Shown: positions 11,263-21,374 of the stretch, one piece after another | How the letters are laid out: each line of letters begins with the position of its first letter | Numbering within the stretch: position 1 is the stretch's first letter | NCBI RefSeq assembly: GCF_000372725.1 | Contig: NW_005202428.1 | Span: 1,188,169-1,252,168 of the forward strand | Direction of reading: 5' to 3' | DNA length: 64,000 nucleotides | Source: Emiliania huxleyi CCMP1516 | Taxonomy: Eukaryota > Haptophyta > Isochrysidales > Noelaerhabdaceae | Translations under genes and position numbers: made by a program | The notes under the pieces: model-generated | Databases searched by the model: none | The model's input: the letters and a program-made list of their open reading frames with translations, nothing else | Told to the model about the DNA's origin: nothing

Positions 11263-12746
11263 ATGTCCATCGCGGTGTCGGCAAGAGCACTGTTCCGGTC
11301 GCCAGTGCCGGTGGCTGCGCTGTTCCGGTCGCCGGCTCGGCGCGTGAGCACGGCCGATACGGTGACGGTCACAGTCGCCGAGGCTCAGTCGAAAACGGCT
11401 GCGGCGATGCGCAAGATCGGCTGGGACGCCGAGGACGCAGCGCTCCAAGCGGTGCGATCTCTCTCACATCTGACACCTTGACTCTCATGATCGACGACTC
11501 TCACGACCAGAGCTGTGCGCCCGCCGCAGGAGATCATGACGGCGGCAGAGCTTTGCGGCAACAACCAGGGCCTCGTCAAGATGTACAACCCGTCGCTGAT
11601 GGCGCCGTCGCCCGGCGCCGCAAAGCCAACGATCGAGCGGGAGACGCCCACCTCGGCAGTGGTCAATGCGAACCAGTCGCCGGGGATGCTCGCGGCGGTC
11701 AACGCCGCCGACTTGGCGCTGCAGAAGCTGCGCTCACAGGACGGACCGATCGCCATCGTCACGGCGTACAACACTTCCACGTCAAGCGGGCAGCTCGCCT
11801 TCTACTGCGAGCGGATGGCGCGGCAGGGCGCCATCGGCATCGCCCTCGCCAACTCGCCGGAGTTTGTCGCCGCCGCGCCCGGTGGCAAGGTTTGTGCACA
11901 CTTCTCATCTGGATCACACATACGCAGACCCCCCAGTCCGGCCCCCCTCTGCCTCAGCCAATTTTTGGCACAAATCCCGTCGCCTTTGGCATTCCGCAAG
12001 CGGCGGGCCCGCCTCTCACATTCGACATGGCCACCTCGGCGATCGCGCTCTTCGGCGTGCTCACCTCCAAGGCCAAGGGCGAGCCGCTGCCCGAAGGAGT
12101 CGCTTACGGCCGCGACGGCGGCTTCACGACTGACGCGTCCGAGGCGCTCATCGGGGGTTGCCAACCTCGGGTCTCGGCGAGTCTCGGAAGATCTCCAGAG
12201 TTTCTTCAGGCGCTCGAGGGCGGCGCCATCGCGACCTTCGGCGGGCACAAGGGCGCCGGCCTCTCGCTCTGCGTCGAGCTGCTGGCGGGTGTGCTCAGCG
12301 GTGGGGCGGTGGTCGGCCAGTGCGAGTCGAAGAAGCTTGCAAAGAGCTGGGGGTGCGTCTTTAGCCGCGGGGAATACGCGGGGGCCTCCCCCCGGCAGAG
12401 ATCAGCCGAGTTTGCTCCCGAGATCCCCCCCCCCCCCCCCTTCTCGTGCAGACACACGATGATTGCCATCCAGCCGGACCTCCTCGTCGACGGCTTCGAG
12501 GCCAAGGCAGCGGCGGTCCTCGCGGCGACCAAGGCGAGACACGCCGGAGCGGCAGATGAAGCGCGCTGTGGTTTCTCACGGTCGCTTCGTGGTCTCGGCT
12601 AGGCTTCCGGCCCGTCGATCCGCTTGCCCGGCGAGTCGTCGGCGCGGACAGCGGCGGAGCGTACTGCCGCAGACGCGCTGCCCATCCCCAAGCAGATATG
12701 GGAGTCGATCTGCCGCACCGCGGAGCACGGCTTGCCCGAGCAGTGA
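11263..12746 (+). CDS. Ldh_2-family malate/lactate-type dehydrogenase
   Basis: NAD(P)-dependent 2-hydroxyacid dehydrogenase of the Ldh_2 (archaeal-type malate / ureidoglycolate dehydrogenase) family, 367 residues. Exons: 11263-11451, 11530-11889, 11958-12143, 12210-12352, 12452-12533 and 12603-12746. All phases close; introns 3 and 5 are GC-AG. Family landmarks are IFGTNPVAFGIP, FDMATSAIALF, FGGHKGAGLSLCVELLAGVL and LPIPKQIWESI. The first 40 residues are basic/hydroxylated and could be a mitochondrial or plastid presequence. Two histidines conserved in classical members are absent: the usual S-H-G after the first helices reads GNNQG (residues 73-77), and the usual H-F-G reads NTSTSSG (144-150). 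The substrate may therefore differ. Dispersed repeats lie immediately upstream. Confidence 0.9.
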
Positions 12747-14540
12747 GCCGAGAGGGCGCAGCTCGTGGTATGCAAGGCCTCGGCTGTGCGCCGTGTGCGG
12801 CATGGTGGGTACGAGGGATGTGTGCTGCATGGCATGCGCATGACGCGGTCCGTGCGCGCGTGTTGCTCCGTCACAGTTACAATACACACACATACCATAC
12901 ACATACACATATGTCATTGCGGTATTGAAGTGTTCTTTGGCACTTATTTAGGTACCTCTTATTAAAGCTACATTCACTGACAAAAATCTTTGCAGAGTTT
13001 TCAAACTGCGTGTGGTCCGCCCCCGTGTCTCGCGTGTGGACAGAGTAACTCACTCGCTACTGGGCTGGGTGTTTTTAGCATTCATCTTTCATGGGCATTG
13101 TGGGGTTGGCACTCCCATCGATCCTCGTGACCTCCTGCGGTCTCTGAGATGGACACCAGTGGGTGTGGGACCACAGCCAGGGTACACTCGAAGGCTGGGT
13201 AAGCAGTAGAGGTCGATACTCGACGCGTCCCACATGGTCTGTGTCGCTGTCGGCACGCTGTCGACAGGACGTCGAGCGACACCGGTGGCAGTGCCACCCA
13301 GGAGTGGTCGGTCGGTCTCCCGTCACGAGAGAGCCACCATGTGATCCGTATGATGATTCCTGACAACCGCCTCAGTCAACTTTCGTCACAGTTCCCGCTC
13401 TGAGAGGAGCTGCGGGTCAGTTCGACAGCTGGAGCTGTGTCGCCGGCGACCCGGCGTGCGGCGGCCTGCCTCCGGAGGTGCCTCTGAGGTGGACATTTTT
13501 TGGTCACCGTGAGAGAACGCGTTCGAATTTTCACTCCGGAACTTCAACTCCGCACGCGCACCGGCCAGGGCTACAATAGTGCCAGTGAGGCGGAGGCCGA
13601 GTCGGAAGAAGGCCGCGACCGTGATTTGGTCCCTCCACTGAGTCGGAAGGCCGCGACCGTCAAGTGTTCCCTCCATTTCCCTACTGTTGCGGCCTAAAGT
13701 CTGTGCAGGTTGGAGCGAAAAAAAGAAAGAAAGAAAACAGACAACCCAAGGGGGGGATGGGAGCGACAGCGACAGTCGCACGCGCCGCGCTTTCTTTGTT
13801 TGAAGTAAAAAGTCGAAGCAGAGCCCGTAGCCCGATCCCGATCATCCGGCCCGCTGGATGCGCTTCTCAGCTCACCGGCCCTGGATGTGAGGTTACCGAA
13901 TGCACTCCAAGTGCTCCAAGCAGAGCGGCGTCGGCGTTGATCTTAGTTTTCCTCCCTCGTACCGCCCGTCCGGTACCGCTCCGGGATGCACGCCGGCGAA
14001 GCACCATCAAGCTGCTGTACGGCCCCGGCATCGCCTTCCCAGGCTTAGCTAGACTGAGAGATATTGTGCACATGGATCATGGTCAGTCTCTACAATATAC
14101 TCACTGACACTTTACCTTCCAGAGCTCGTCCCGGTCCGTCACGGCCATCCTCGGCCTCCGGAGGGCCCCTGGCCGCGACGCGGTACTTGGCGCGGTGCGG
14201 CGGCGTCACAAATCCGACCACAGAGCACCGGGACGCGGCCGGGCGATCTGAGGCCCGACTAGGCGTATGCATTGCCTATCCAGGGCTATCACTTCCTATC
14301 AACAGGCGCCTGCGGCGCCGTGGTCAGGAGCTGCTGTTCACACCTGCACAGACTTTGATACGGCACAATCGCTGTGAACCCAGCCACGTACGTACTCAGT
14401 ACACACGAGTAGGTGACAGTCGCCCGCGGTTGACGGTTAATTCCCGAACAAGAATTCTTTCCTGAAGAAGAAAACTGCTGAACAAGTTCCTCTTGTAGCT
14501 CGATCGGTCACACCGCCATCGCCGCCGACGTCTCCCAGAC
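12747..14540. other. intergenic with dispersed repeats, no gene seen
   Basis: Contains a short tac/cac-rich stretch at 12880-12910, a copy of the gaaagaaagaaaacag module at 13720-13765, and a reversed copy of the cacttggagcactt module at 13850-13922. Open frames carry no recognisable motif. Confidence 0.5.
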
Positions 14541-14611
14541 GGTCTCAGACCTACATTCTATATTCCAGAATGGCATTCTATAATATAGAACGGCCAGGTA
14601 GGGCTGAGACC
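14541..14611. repeat. nested inverted repeat (hairpin)
   Basis: ggtctcagacctac at the left pairs with gtagggctgagacc at the right (13 of 14). Inside it, attctatatt pairs with aatatagaa. The 71-bp sequence could fold into a long stem and is AT-rich in its loop. It may be a tiny MITE or a transcribed structured element. Confidence 0.6.
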
Positions 14612-14887
14612 GCAGAGTGAGACGATGGAGAGGGGGGACGACACTGCTTCAGCAGCGTGCACCTCGATCCTGTACCGTGTTTGTTATGCCCCCCCCCCCC
14701 CCCCCCCATGAACACACCAGCGAGGGAGGGCGATACGATCGAGGGGTCCCGTATCCAGTGCTCAAGTGCTCAAGAAGAAAAGAATTTATTCGGTCAAAGA
14801 ATCGCTCGAAATGAATGTTTCCGGCTTGGAGGCGGACTCTCCGGCTTCGATCAAACCCAGCGCGCCGGCAGCAGCGCAAGGGCCGGC

Positions 14888-16150
14888 ATGGGGTACGATA
14901 GAGCGCTTCTGGGCGAGTTCACGCCGCCCGCCGGGAGTGTCACGGCGCTCTCCTCCAGTGCCACGCTCTTCAAGGCGGTCGTTGGCACAGGCATCTTCGC
15001 TCTGCCTCCCGCGATCCGTGAGGTGGGCTGGCTGGCCGGGAGCGTGATGGTGCTGCTCATTGCAGGGCTGAGCGCCTACACGATGAGCCTCGTCGTGAGC
15101 TGCGTGCAGGAGCTGAGGCGCCGCGGCCACAAGGGCGTCGGCGCCGGCGGCGCCATCGAGTTCACCGACCTGACCGCCTTCGTCTTCCCGGGCCTCAACC
15201 GGCCGATCCTATTTGTCTGCCTCATCGCCAACTACGGCGCCATCCTCGGTTTCTTCGACTTCGCCGTGGCTAATCTGCTTACCCTCACGCCCTTCCTCTC
15301 GCGCTGGCAGCTCATCCTCGCCATTGTTGCGTTCGAACTGCCCCTCTCCCTCCTGCGGTCCACGTCTCACCCTGTCTTCAAGCTTGCGATGACATTTGGC
15401 AATCTGGCGGTAGCTGCGGCGTGCGCGAGCGTCGTCTATTCCGGCGCGATGTCCACTGAGCCTAGGCCCCTCAGCACGCTCCCGGCCTACGACAGCAGCG
15501 GCCTAGGCCTCGCCTTTGGGGTCTGCATCTTTATGTTTGCGGCTCACATGGAGTGCGTCAGCATTGAGCAGGACATGCGCACCCGGCGCAATTTCCACAC
15601 GATGCTGCTCTGGACCTTCGTCGTCATCGTCGTGCTACACCTCGCCTTTGGGATCTTCATCTACAGCTGCTTCGGAGAAGCTGTCGGCCGCGAGTGGAAG
15701 GACGGCCACTGGGTCGACGCCACAATCTTGCAGAACGTCGGCGAGAATAGTGCAGTCAAGCTGGCCATGAGCGCCAATCTCTTGCTCATGACGCCAATGA
15801 CGCTGCTTCCCGTCTCCAAGGCCATTGAGGACGCCTTCGGCGTCCACCAGAGCTACCGCCCGGTCGCATATAGCCGCTGCACTCGGCTTGGCCTCATCGC
15901 GTCGTTGGGTCTGCTCGCGGCCGTGCTATCCAGCTTTGAGGGCGTCTGCGCGCTCGTTGGCTGCCTCACAGGGCTGTCGTGCTTCACGGTGCCCGCTGCC
16001 TGCTACCTCCACATCTTCTCCCACCGTCTCGGCTCCCTCCGCCGGGTGTGGTTCGTGGGCCTGGTCTTGTTCGGCCTAGTTGGCACTGCCTTCTCCGCCG
16101 TGCAGGTTGTGGTTGGCATGGTCGCAGCGCAATCCCAGCCGGCTCAGTGA
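14888..16150 (+). CDS. amino-acid transporter, AAAP (SLC32/36/38-like) family
   Basis: Proton- or sodium-coupled amino-acid permease of about 420 residues, intronless. It begins at ATG 14888 (MGYDRALLGEFTPPAGSVTA); in-frame ATGs further up run through a C homopolymer and are unlikely. The family signature is in the first helix: ATLFKAVVGTGIFALPPAIR. About eleven hydrophobic helices follow (for example PILFVCLIANYGAILGFFDF and FTVPAACYLHIFSH). A mid-protein segment, AAHMECVSIEQDMRTRRNF, matches the loop before helix 7 in this family. Substrate cannot be told. It is one of the few genes here without introns. Confidence 0.92.
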   Translation: MGYDRALLGEFTPPAGSVTALSSSATLFKAVVGTGIFALPPAIREVGWLAGSVMVLLIAGLSAYTMSLVVSCVQELRRRGHKGVGAGGAIEFTDLTAFVFPGLNRPILFVCLIANYGAILGFFDFAVANLLTLTPFLSRWQLILAIVAFELPLSLLRSTSHPVFKLAMTFGNLAVAAACASVVYSGAMSTEPRPLSTLPAYDSSGLGLAFGVCIFMFAAHMECVSIEQDMRTRRNFHTMLLWTFVVIVVLHLAFGIFIYSCFGEAVGREWKDGHWVDATILQNVGENSAVKLAMSANLLLMTPMTLLPVSKAIEDAFGVHQSYRPVAYSRCTRLGLIASLGLLAAVLSSFEGVCALVGCLTGLSCFTVPAACYLHIFSHRLGSLRRVWFVGLVLFGLVGTAFSAVQVVVGMVAAQSQPAQ

Positions 16151-16679
16151 GGCCGTGGCACTTTTGCGCGATCGGAGACACGGCCGTGCGGCTGCACGTG
16201 CTGCTGGGCGAGCACCAAAGAGAGTTCTCTGGGTCAGGGGGGGGGGGGGGGACTGCGAGCCCGAGGGCCGAGGGGCGCGAGGCCGAGGGGTGGAGGGGGT
16301 CGGAGCGCTGCACGGGGGCGTCCTGCCTCCTGCGTCCTGGGGGCGTTTCACCGTGTCGCGCCGCGCGGGCCGCGGCGGGCCGGCAGCTAGTGTGTCTCGA
16401 GAGATGGTGATGGACAATATCTCAAATAAAAAGAGGTATTTTCGTACATTCTTCGCGCGCAACATCGTCGAACACATCGTAGATCGGCCTCTATCAGTCT
16501 CCCCCGTGCGTGGCCGAGCACAGGCCACGTCGGGGTGTCGTCGGCTGAGAACTCCGAACCCGGGTCTCAGTCACCCCAACGCAACCCTCGAACTCGCAAC
16601 GACTGCGCAACCCGACACCCGCGGCATGCGGGGTTGCGGGCCGTCCGTCCCGACTGTGTGACCAGAGCGCTGAGACGAT
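16151..16679. other. intergenic between convergent genes
   Basis: Convergent 3' ends of the transporter (+) and the SAP-domain gene (-). Contains a run of about 12 G at 16240 and an AT-rich patch at 16420-16450 that could serve 3' end formation. No gene seen. Confidence 0.5.
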
Positions 16680-18091
16680 CTAAAGCGCCTCCAGGATTCG
16701 CGCTATCAAAGCGGCCTTCACGCCGGTGGCGACGAGGCCGCGGCGCTCGCACTCGCTGCGCAGCTCTGCCACCTTCAGCGCCTTGAGCCGCTTCTGCGCA
16801 GCCTCCCTGTCCTCCGCGGCGGCAGCTTCTGGCTCCGCTTCGCTGGCGGCAGCTTCTGGCTCCGCTTCGCTGGCGGCAGCTTCTGGCTCCGCTTCGCTGG
16901 CGGCAGCTTCTGGCTCCGCCGCCTCGCTGGCAGCTTGGGCGGGCGAAGGGGCCGGCGCGGGCGCAGCCTCGGCGACGGCTCGGCTGCGCTTCTTCGACTG
17001 CCGCTCGCTGGAAGGGGCCTCGGCGGGCCTTTCCTCCTCGGCAGCGGCGACACCGACGGACTCAGCGGCGCCCTCCGTCCCGTCACCCCCCGCTGGCGCG
17101 GCATCGGCGGAGGCCGCCTCGGTGGAGGCGGTATCGCCGGCTGCGGCGGGCAGCGCAGAGGCGAGCGGCTCCACCTTGGAGAGGCGAGGGGTGGCGAGGG
17201 GTGCGTGGCGAGGGGTGCGTGGTGAGAGGGGAGTGGCGCGTGGTACGTGTGGCAAGGAGGGAGTGTGAGTGGGCGAGTGGTGAGTGGGGGAGTGAAGGAG
17301 GGGGGTGGGGGAGAGGGGGAGTGGGAGCGGCGAGCAAACCTCGCGGAGAGCCTATGGGACGTGTCTCGGACATGTCATGGACGTGTGATGGACATGTCGC
17401 GCCTCTGTCGTCTCGCGGGAGCCGAGAAGCCCTCGGAGCCAAAGACACAGACGGGGGTGTCGGCGGGCAGGGCCCCTTGCTCGACCCACGCCGTCATGGT
17501 TGCGAGGCCGTACGGCCCCTGCACCGCGCCTGCCCGCGGAGCAGCACACAGCGTGAGGAGGCGCGGTACCGGGGGAGGGGGAGAGGGGGAGGGGGAGGGG
17601 GGAGGGGGAGGGGGGGACGCTAGCCCGAAGGGTCGCCGTAGAAGAAGCGTTGCTCTTCCGCCCCTCCGCCCTCCTCCGCCCCTCCGCCCTCCGCCGCCTC
17701 GCCCTCCGCCGCCTCGCCTCCCTCCTCCTCCTCCTCCTCCTCGTCCGAGTCGTCCGAGTAGGCAACGAGAGGCGCAGTCTGCGCGCCGCGTGCCGCCGCC
17801 GCCGCGGGAGGCTCCCACTGAGTCAGACCTGCTCACAGCTCGGCGTGTGAACAGACGCGGTCCGCAGCCGGACGCGTGCCTCTCGCGGCGCTGGCCGAGG
17901 GCGGCGTTTGAATAGTAGTAGCAGCCGTGCGCCGCCGACCACTCCGCCACCCAGCCGCCCCCCAAGGCCGTCCGCGAGGCGGCCGCCGCATGCGCCGCCG
18001 CCGCCGCCGCCGCCGCCGCCTCCCGGCTCTGGCGCAGCTCTCGTGCGCCGACCAGCGTGATGCGCTGGCCGGTTGGCGTGTAGTGGCTCAG

Positions 18092-18123
<32 letters not shown>

Positions 18124-18910
18124 GGAAGAGGAGGGCGGCGTAGCCGTCGCGGGTCGAGGTGACCGACTCGACGTTGAAGGGGGCGAAGATGCGGCTGAGC
18201 GTGTTCGTCCCGTACGACCCCTCCCCGAGCGGGGCGCACAGCGTGCGCGCCTCGTCAAACCTTGCGACGCCGTGCTGGCCGCGTGCGTGCCCCGTCGCGG
18301 GTGCGGCCTGGCGCGGCGGAAGCATCCCGGAGCGGCCGTCGTCCGCCCGCCACGTGCGAGACCCCTCGTCGATGAGCACGCCGCTCCGCTTGAGCGAGTC
18401 ACGCAGCGCGTCGGCGCCGCGAAAGTCGCGCGCAGCCTTGGCCGTCTCCCGCCGCAGCAGCATCGACAAGACCTGCTCGTCGCCGAGTGGCGGGCCGCGC
18501 GGCGGGGGCGCGCCGCCCGCCCCGCCCGCCGCCCCCGCCGGCTGCGACTCCGCCACCTTGCTCAGCGTGATCGTGCAGCCGTGCAGCTCGCGGCTCTGCA
18601 GCTCGACCAGCGCCTTGTCTCGCTCGCCCCCAAAGCGGAACTGCACGACGGCGGAGCCGCGGCCGCGCTCGAGCTGCACGCTGTCGACCGTGGAGTAGAA
18701 GCGCGAGAAGAACTCCTCCACCTGCGCCGCGCTCACGCTGGCGACGAGCCCGCTCACGCGGAGCCGGGCCTGCTGCTTCTCACCCGCCCTCTCCTTCTTC
18801 TGGCCGGCGCCGTCGGCGGCAGGCCTGAACCACGCGTGGACGGCGCCCATGTTGCTGCCGGACGCGTCGATGCTGCTGCCCATGTTCGGGTTGCCCGCGG
18901 AGCGAGGCAT
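16680..18910 (-). CDS. RRM / WW / GYF-like / SAP multidomain RNA-processing protein
   Basis: About 606 residues in four exons (18910-17896, 17828-17625, 17529-17423, 17174-16680), joined by three GC-AG introns with closing phases. Domains in order: an RRM (LRVSGLVASVSAAQVEEFFS); a segment like the DALR-type helix of cysteinyl-tRNA synthetases (ADALRDSLKRSGVLIDE); a second RRM-like fold (TLSRIFAPFNVESV); a WW domain completed only by splicing (GCYYYSNAALG plus LTQWEPP); an acidic run; a GYF-like motif (AVQGPYGLATMTAWVEQG); four tandem EAEPEAAAS repeats; and a C-terminal SAP domain (LKALKVAELRSECERRGLV). WW and GYF modules bind proline-rich splicing proteins and SAP binds nucleic acid, so a nuclear role in transcription-coupled splicing is likely. 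The exact orthologue is unknown. Confidence 0.85.
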
Positions 18911-19239
18911 GTTGGTAGGGAAGGGGCTGGGAGATCGAGGGAGAGCAGTGAGCGCCAGGGCAGCGCGGCTTGCGAAATACAGAAAAAGAATTCCCCACGG
19001 GGTCATCCGGCCAAATCCCTCCCTTGATGCACGCCCTGCGAGCGGGGCGGGGTGCGCACTGTCCCTCTGTGTTCGTGTGCGTCGCCCATCTCTCCCTGGA
19101 GATGACTGCTCTATTTATTCCCTCGCTTTTGCAAAATCCTGCAAAGGTGGGGACGTGTCTGTCCTCGACCCAGCCCTAGCTTGGGATGTCCGTTGTATTT
19201 ATTCCATCTCACAGTAGAGAGGTGTCCGTTTTTATTTAT
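18911..19239. other. 5' flank of RRM/SAP gene
   Basis: Contains tttattc/ttattcc patches at 19110-19240 that resemble 3' UTR of the next minus-strand gene. No gene seen. Confidence 0.4.
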
Positions 19240-20624
19240 TCACATCTTCTTCGCGTCAAGCTGGCCATCCTCCGTAAATGCCACCTCCTGGTTGCACCAC
19301 GTGGGACAGGCAAGCCCCTTGTGCCGCTCCTCGCGCCGCTTGTTGTTCTTGGTCGACTCGTGAGAGATCATCACGCCCGGCTTCTGGTCCGGGTCGTCGT
19401 CGGTCGGAGCAAGCTTGCGCACGTTTTTCCGATCGAGAAGGAAGTAGTCGTGCGCCCGATCGCCATGGACAGTGCCCCCCTCTAGGTACAGCCCCGCTGA
19501 CATCTCGCGTTGCGACGTCGGGTCGATGTGCTTGATCATCTCGTTGAAGACGCCAGTCGTCAGCGCCGGCGGCAGCCGCTTCTCCACACGCGCTACGGGC
19601 AGCTCACTCTGCACGTACTTCATCACAGCCGCAGTCCACCCGTCGTACATCGGATTGGCCACGTTCACGCCTGGCCAGCGTCGCAGCTCCTCCTTGACCC
19701 AAATGCGCAATGCCGTCGCGTACTGCTGGATGCTCTGCAGCTTGAAGGGATCGTCTTTGTATGGCCCCACCCAAACTTCCCCTTCTTCTCGAGCGGCATC
19801 TGGACCTCCGCCTGCGAGCGGCCATGGAGCGCCGTGGCGTACAGCTCCGTGTTAGCTCGCAGCTCCCTGCATCCGCCCTTCTCCACATCGCCGGTCATCA
19901 TGCCGATGCAGAACTCAATCCACGCCTCCACCGCAAACACACGCGGAAGCCCGGTGACCGCATCAACGATGATCTCCAGCTTGGCGAGGCCGTTTTCCAT
20001 CACCACCTTGCAGAAGGACGGATACCCCTGCTTTTGAAGCCACGCATCGAAGCCCAGCACCCGCTTCTCGTACTGCGCGCTCACCCGCTGCTGCCGCTCC
20101 TATAAAGACAACCACACGTGTGAGCCTAAGGGAGCGGCGTGCTCTGCCCGCACCGCCGCACCATCACGCGCCTTGCCTTGGAAGCTGCCTGCCTGGAGCC
20201 ACACCTGGAACTTGCCGTGGTGCTCGGCGTCATTTGCTTAGTCCTTGCGTTGCGGCATCGATGCGACCGACAAAGAGCCCGCTGGGGTCTCCCTTGCGAT
20301 TGCCTCGGTGCCCCGCCAGCGTGCTTTTGTCATCATGCTGTCGTGCCTCTCCGCAGCCGCCGCGCTACCGCGGCCTCCGCCGCGGAAGGTGGCCCGCGCC
20401 TTCGCGAATCCCGTCTTGCGGCTTTTGCCGGATGCCCACCGCTTGGCCTCATTGCGGGGGCGGCCACCGGGCCGTGCCGTGGCCGCCCCCGTAGCTCGCG
20501 AAGCTGCGAACCGGGCTGCGTCCACTGCGCCGCGCCGGCGCGCCGCGACCGTCGGCCCCCGGACTCGGTTTTTCGCGGCCTGCGCCGGAGAGTTGGCGGT
20601 CGTGTGCTGGGTGGTGATCGTCAT
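19240..20624 (-). CDS. orphan protein, tyrosine-recombinase-like N-terminal fold (weak)
   Basis: Two clear coding segments: 20099-19823 (ERQQRVSAQYEKRVLGFDAW, then LQKQGYPSFCKVVMENGLAK) and 19775-19240 (WVGPYKDDPFKLQSIQQYA, then TALRIWVKEELRRW). They lie in different frames. A 47-bp GC-AG intron (19822-19776) restores one frame, so no frameshift is needed. A basic, low-complexity exon from ATG 20624 probably supplies the start, but its junction is unresolved. The helix pattern and the K-R-x-P-P-A-L linker recall the core-binding region of crypton-like tyrosine recombinases. No R-H-R-Y catalytic tetrad is visible, so this may be a domesticated or truncated element protein. It ends with Cys/His-containing sequence (HKGLACPTWCNQ). 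Confidence 0.5.
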
Positions 20625-20776
20625 CTGTCTGCTCTGCTGTGCTTCTCGCTCGTGCGTCCTTGGAAGTTGTGCTGACCTCCTTTCACCTCCTGCTCTCCTA
20701 TGCCACGTGGCTGTGTGTGTTTGGGTTTCTATGTTTGCGATTTGGATTTTGGATTTTCCATTGCACTTTGTTTATT

Positions 20777-21152
20777 TATTTATTCCCTCCCTTGGCTTGT
20801 CTGTTTTCTTTCTTTCTTTCTTCAAATCCCTGTGTGGTAGTGTCTGTTCTTTTTCTTTCCGGCCCGCTGGGTGCGCTTCTTAGCTCCCCGGCCCTGGATG
20901 TGAGGTTACTCACTGCACTCCAAGTGCTCCTTTCGCACACGACACTAACCCTAGGCACGGGACTCGGCGAGGGACCACTGCGAAGGGAGATAGAAAGAGG
21001 CAGACGGCCAAGGGTTAGGGTGGGCGACGGCTACGCGTACGGGCTAGCACCCGACACTCCTCTCCTTAAATAAAAATTAAAATCCCTGTGTGGTGGCGGC
21101 GTGCCGTCCTCCCCTCGCTCCCTTGGCTTGTCCGTTTTCTTTCTTTCTTTTA
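20777..21152 (-). repeat. dispersed-repeat copies, reverse orientation
   Basis: Reverse-complement copies of the modules at 9.0 and 10.9 kb: tttctttctttctttc with aatccctgtgtggt (20777-20845), ggcccgctgggtgcgctt...ccaagtgctcc (20860-20930), a gggcgacggctac segment, and a second aaaatccctgtgtggtgg unit (21075-21152). Two copies in tandem with different spacers suggest nested insertion. Confidence 0.7.
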
Positions 21153-21374
21153 GGCAGGGGACTGGCGCGCACACACTGGCACTAACAAGAAAAAGATGAA
21201 TCTCCCGCCTCCATAGCGGCCGCGGCCAGCTCCGCGCCGCCGCCGCGGCTTTCGCCACACCGCCGCCGCGCCCACCCTCGGGCTCGCCCCGCCGTGACGC
21301 CGAGCCAAATCCTCTCCTCGTTGAGCCCGCGAGAAGCCGGACCATCCCCTCCTTGTCCAACTGCGCGGGCTTTC

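Noticed and set aside
17375..17895. Read-through of the RRM gene as one 543-codon frame
   Set aside because: The WW, acidic and GYF segments occur in other frames and are recovered only by removing GC-AG introns; the read-through tail is Gly/Arg repeats.
18000..18130. GCC/GCG trinucleotide expansion as a separate repeat locus
   Set aside because: It encodes Ala runs inside the second RRM-like region of the RRM/SAP protein; noted as part of that gene.
19776..19822. Frameshift in the recombinase-like orphan
   Set aside because: A 47-bp GC-AG intron joins the frames in phase; no indel is needed.
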